A stretch of 64,000 nt of DNA, taken from the NCBI GenBank assembly GCA_965279195.1, contig CBDIHP010000040.1:62001-126000 (forward strand), written 5' to 3'. Below, piece after piece: positions 61,678 through 64,000 of this stretch (within the stretch, counting starts at the first letter, position 1; each line of letters starts with the position of its first letter). Made by a program: the position numbers and the translations under genes. Origin of the DNA: CBDIHP01 sp965279195. GTDB lineage: Bacteria; Planctomycetota; Planctomycetia; Isosphaerales; Isosphaeraceae. The notes under the pieces were generated by a model. That model did not search any database, was not told the origin of the DNA, and worked only from the letters and a program-made list of their open reading frames with translations.

Positions 61678-63156
61678 ATGACCCTTCGATTCCCACGATC
61701 CTGGATGCGGCTCCCCGCGCGGTCGCTCTCGGCGACGACGCGCCTCGTCGCGCGGGGGATCCGGAGCGCCTGGGATTTCGCCGCAGAGAATGCCTGGCTC
61801 TCGCTCATCGCGATCACCTCGGCGGTCATGGCCGTGGCCATGCTGATCGTCATCATCCTGCCGGGCTACACTTCGCCGATGAGCCGGATCTCGACGTCGA
61901 AGTTCGGCTACCCGTCGCTGTTCCGGAAGATCGGCAAGAAGCTCCCGGTGACCTCCACGCGCCCCGAGCGTCGGCGGCTGAGCTACTCCGCCCTCGGCGA
62001 GGGCCTGGTCCGGTCGGAGCCGACCGTGATCTCGATCGTGCCGATGGGCAAGATCGCGAAGGTCCTGGCGAAGGAGGGGGACTTCGTCAAGAAGGGTCAG
62101 CTCGTCGCGGTCGTGGACGACACCAAGGCCACGATCAAGGTCAACGCCGCAAGGGCCGCGCTCGAAACGGCCAGGGCCGAGCTGGAGCGGGTCAAGATCG
62201 GCTCGGCGTACGTGCTGGAGAAGGAACGCCCCGAGCGCGACTCGATCCGTCTCGAAGGGGCCGAGAAGGAGGCCGAGTACCGCCGACAGCTCATCGACAT
62301 GGAGATGGCGCTGGGCCAGAAGGGTTACGGCTCTCGGGCCAAGATCCTCGAACAGAAGATCACGCTGACGCAGCTCGAAGCCTCGATCCGCGAGGCCCGG
62401 TTCAACCTGGGGATGTCCACGAAAGGGGTGGCTCAGAGCATGGTGGTGGCCGAGTCCGCCGTCCGCGAGGCCGAGCTGGCCCTGGCGCACCGCCAGGTCG
62501 AGCTGGCCGACCACAAGGTCTACTCGAACGCCGACGGCATGGTCGAGCGCAGCCTCATCCGCGAGGGTGAGTACAACCAGGACCCCGGCAAGCCCGGCTT
62601 CCTCGTCGCGGCCGGCTCCTGGTTCGAGGCGAACTTCGACCAAGGGGCGGTCGACCGCGTGGCCGTCGGGGCGACGGCGAAGGTCCGGCTGGAGGCGTTC
62701 CCGGATCGCGGGTTCCCCGGCAAGGTCGAGTTCATCCACCCGTTCGTGAAGTACGACCTCGGCGGGCCCGAGTCGACGCGCCCGATCCGGCCTCTGGGGA
62801 CCGGGGCCCCCGAGTGGCCCGCGACGTTCGCCGTGCGGATCCCGATCGAGCAGGGAGACGCCCGCGTCCTCCCCGGAATGACCGGCTTCGCCATCATCGA
62901 GTCGTCGGTCGACACCCTCTGCGTCAAGCGGAACGCGGCGACCGCGCTCACCGGAGGCAAGGCGATCGTCTACAAGGTCGTCGAGGACCGATTCCAGCCG
63001 AAGGAGGTCACGGTCGGGATCGTCGACGGCGACTGGATCCAGATCAAATCCGGCCTGGATCCGTCGGACGAGCTGATCCTCGACGGATACCAGGTGCTCG
63101 ACCCCAGGGACCGGATCGAGGTCAAGCGTGACTCCCCGGCGAAGGAGGCCCGCTGA
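61678..63156 (+). CDS. HlyD-family membrane fusion protein
   Basis: This periplasmic adaptor-type protein spans the inner membrane once and would link an inner-membrane component to the cell envelope. The 492-residue protein has an N-terminal TM at about 44-62 (SLIAITSAVMAVAMLIVIIL) and a lipoyl/barrel-sandwich half-motif (VPMGKIAKVLAKEGDFVKKG). A coiled-coil region of about 100 residues follows (ALETARAELERVKIGSAYV; LEQKITLTQLEASIREARFN). The second barrel half is LADHKVYSNADGMVERSLIREGEYN, and the C-terminal domain includes VEDRFQPKEVTVGIVDGDWI. No transporter gene is adjacent on the left; the next gene overlaps its stop by one base and is probably its partner. Confidence 0.87.
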   Translation: MTLRFPRSWMRLPARSLSATTRLVARGIRSAWDFAAENAWLSLIAITSAVMAVAMLIVIILPGYTSPMSRISTSKFGYPSLFRKIGKKLPVTSTRPERRRLSYSALGEGLVRSEPTVISIVPMGKIAKVLAKEGDFVKKGQLVAVVDDTKATIKVNAARAALETARAELERVKIGSAYVLEKERPERDSIRLEGAEKEAEYRRQLIDMEMALGQKGYGSRAKILEQKITLTQLEASIREARFNLGMSTKGVAQSMVVAESAVREAELALAHRQVELADHKVYSNADGMVERSLIREGEYNQDPGKPGFLVAAGSWFEANFDQGAVDRVAVGATAKVRLEAFPDRGFPGKVEFIHPFVKYDLGGPESTRPIRPLGTGAPEWPATFAVRIPIEQGDARVLPGMTGFAIIESSVDTLCVKRNAATALTGGKAIVYKVVEDRFQPKEVTVGIVDGDWIQIKSGLDPSDELILDGYQVLDPRDRIEVKRDSPAKEAR

Positions 63157-64000
63157 TGCATTGCCTCGCCGCGCGGGGGATGGCGGCCCTGGCAGCCTTG
63201 CTGCTGCTGGCCGCCCTCTGGAAGCCCTGGATGGAAGTGCCCATCGACATCAGCGAACTGCCCGATGGGACGGTGAAGTGCGTGATGAGCCGGCCGAGGT
63301 CGGCGTTGCCGTTCCGGATCGCCTGCGCGGGCTTCGCGCTCGTGATGGGGGCCGGGCACGCCTGGCACCGCCGCACCAGCGACCGCAAGGCGATCCTGGC
63401 GGGGGCCTTCCTGTCGTCGCAGCTCTTCTTCCCCAACGTCGTGATGGCGTGGGAGCCGCTCTACTCGGCCCGGGCCAGCTGGATGCAAATCCAGCACGAG
63501 AACCTCGTCTGGCTCGGCGGCGACCTCTGCACCAACCTGGAGTTCAGCCGGAAGTCGTGGAAGGATCAGATCTACATGGTCGACACTCCGCGGCAGATCA
63601 ACGTGATGCGGATGCCCTCGTCCGGCCTGGGGGCATTCCAGTTCGGACGCCTGATGACCTGGTTCGAGAACCTCGGCTACTCGAACCGCTTCTGCCAGTT
63701 CGTCCGCATGGGTTGGATCTGCGCCATCATCGGGACGTTCATCCTGATCGTGTCCGAGTGCCTCCCCGGCGGCAAGCTGAACCGCCGCCGGATGGCCCGC
63801 GCGGGCCTGGCCGCGATGGCCGTCTTCCTGATCGGCTCGGTCGTCGCGACGGTCCCGATCGTGTTCACGTCCCTGGAGCTGGATGCGTGCCGAGACGACG
63901 TGGCGCGCGGACGCTACGACGCGGCGGCGGAGCACCTCCGCAAGGCGGTGAAGACGCTCCCTGCGTTCCAGGAGGACACCTTCTACGTCGCGCAGATGGG
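63156..64000 (+). CDS. Uncharacterised membrane protein (3' end outside window)
   Basis: An open frame starts at ATG 63156, overlapping the HlyD-type stop codon (TGATG) and following a perfect AAGGAGG ribosome site at 63142-63148, and runs off the window after 281 codons. TM segments are at about 8-23 (GMAALAALLLLAALW), 55-70 (FRIACAGFALVMGAGHA), 87-98 and, later, two at about 185-201 (MGWICAIIGTFILIVSECLP) and 214-234 (GLAAMAVFLIGSVVATVPIV). After the last TM a helical, TPR-like stretch begins (GRYDAAAEHLRKAVKTLPAF). No family was recognised. Translational coupling to the HlyD protein suggests a joint membrane complex. Confidence 0.75.
   Translation, partial: MHCLAARGMAALAALLLLAALWKPWMEVPIDISELPDGTVKCVMSRPRSALPFRIACAGFALVMGAGHAWHRRTSDRKAILAGAFLSSQLFFPNVVMAWEPLYSARASWMQIQHENLVWLGGDLCTNLEFSRKSWKDQIYMVDTPRQINVMRMPSSGLGAFQFGRLMTWFENLGYSNRFCQFVRMGWICAIIGTFILIVSECLPGGKLNRRRMARAGLAAMAVFLIGSVVATVPIVFTSLELDACRDDVARGRYDAAAEHLRKAVKTLPAFQEDTFYVAQM

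Noticed and set aside
60976..62739. 587-residue minus-strand frame
   Set aside because: Antisense to the HlyD-family gene and composed of Arg/Gly/Leu-rich filler; it also covers a non-coding gap.

Overview
The window is a GC-rich chromosomal segment from a planctomycete, most likely of the family Isosphaeraceae (Singulisphaera/Isosphaera/Paludisphaera type). The evidence is: secreted giants whose N-termini carry the planctomycete 'LExRxLL/LM' signature instead of a plain signal peptide; a protein kinase fused to TPR repeats; a MoxR/DUF58/VWA operon; tetrahydromethanopterin-linked genes; and many dispersed palindromes of the kind common in this group. No species name can be read from the sequence.

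Layout. 1-2.8 kb: succinate dehydrogenase/fumarate reductase subunits A (5' end outside the window) and B. 2.9-7.1 kb: a secreted beta-helix/FG-GAP protein on the minus strand. 7.5-9.1 kb: an SDR-fold protein without its catalytic residues and a sterol-desaturase-family membrane enzyme. 9.1-16.3 kb: decayed transposable elements (an N-terminally truncated transposase, a REP-associated HUH transposase remnant and an IS66 remnant) around a DUF308 membrane protein and a kinase-TPR protein. 16.3-22.2 kb: a complete linked rRNA operon on the minus strand (promoter, boxA, 16S, spacer with a second boxA and no tRNA, 23S, 5S, terminator).

22.4-37.7 kb: a sugar ABC transporter that is apparently broken and dispersed. 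The binding-protein gene looks circularly permuted and frameshifted, the ATPase follows it, and the permease lies about 11.7 kb downstream. Between ATPase and permease are a VWA protein, a three-gene H4MPT-type C1 operon (dihydropteroate-synthase-like, DUF447, beta-RFAP synthase), and an accessory region at about 29.6-36.1 kb. The 32.0-36.1 kb part of that region is visibly poorer in GC. There, small unrecognised membrane-protein genes, a two-gene soluble/membrane module, a truncated DUF3800 gene and a partially duplicated Cys-rich gene are separated by palindromes built on GGGACATTC / GAATGTCCC with A/T-rich arms. This repeat-bounded cassette array is the most interesting part of the window.

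37.9-43.2 kb: surface polysaccharide genes (Wzx-like flippase, GT4 glycosyltransferase, a frameshifted YfhO-like multi-TM protein). 43.3-49.8 kb: a four-gene MoxR-DUF58-BatA-like-VWA operon on the minus strand. 50.4-52.8 kb: a TolC-family outer membrane protein and a small exported protein. 52.8-56.7 kb: a 1290-residue repeat adhesin. 57.0-60.8 kb: a flippase-like membrane protein and two glycosyltransferases. 61.7-64.0 kb: an HlyD-family protein and a membrane protein that runs off the window.

Themes: envelope and polysaccharide building, C1 metabolism, and extensive rearrangement by palindromic repeats and dead mobile elements. Family assignments come from reading motifs in translated sequence; no database search was run.
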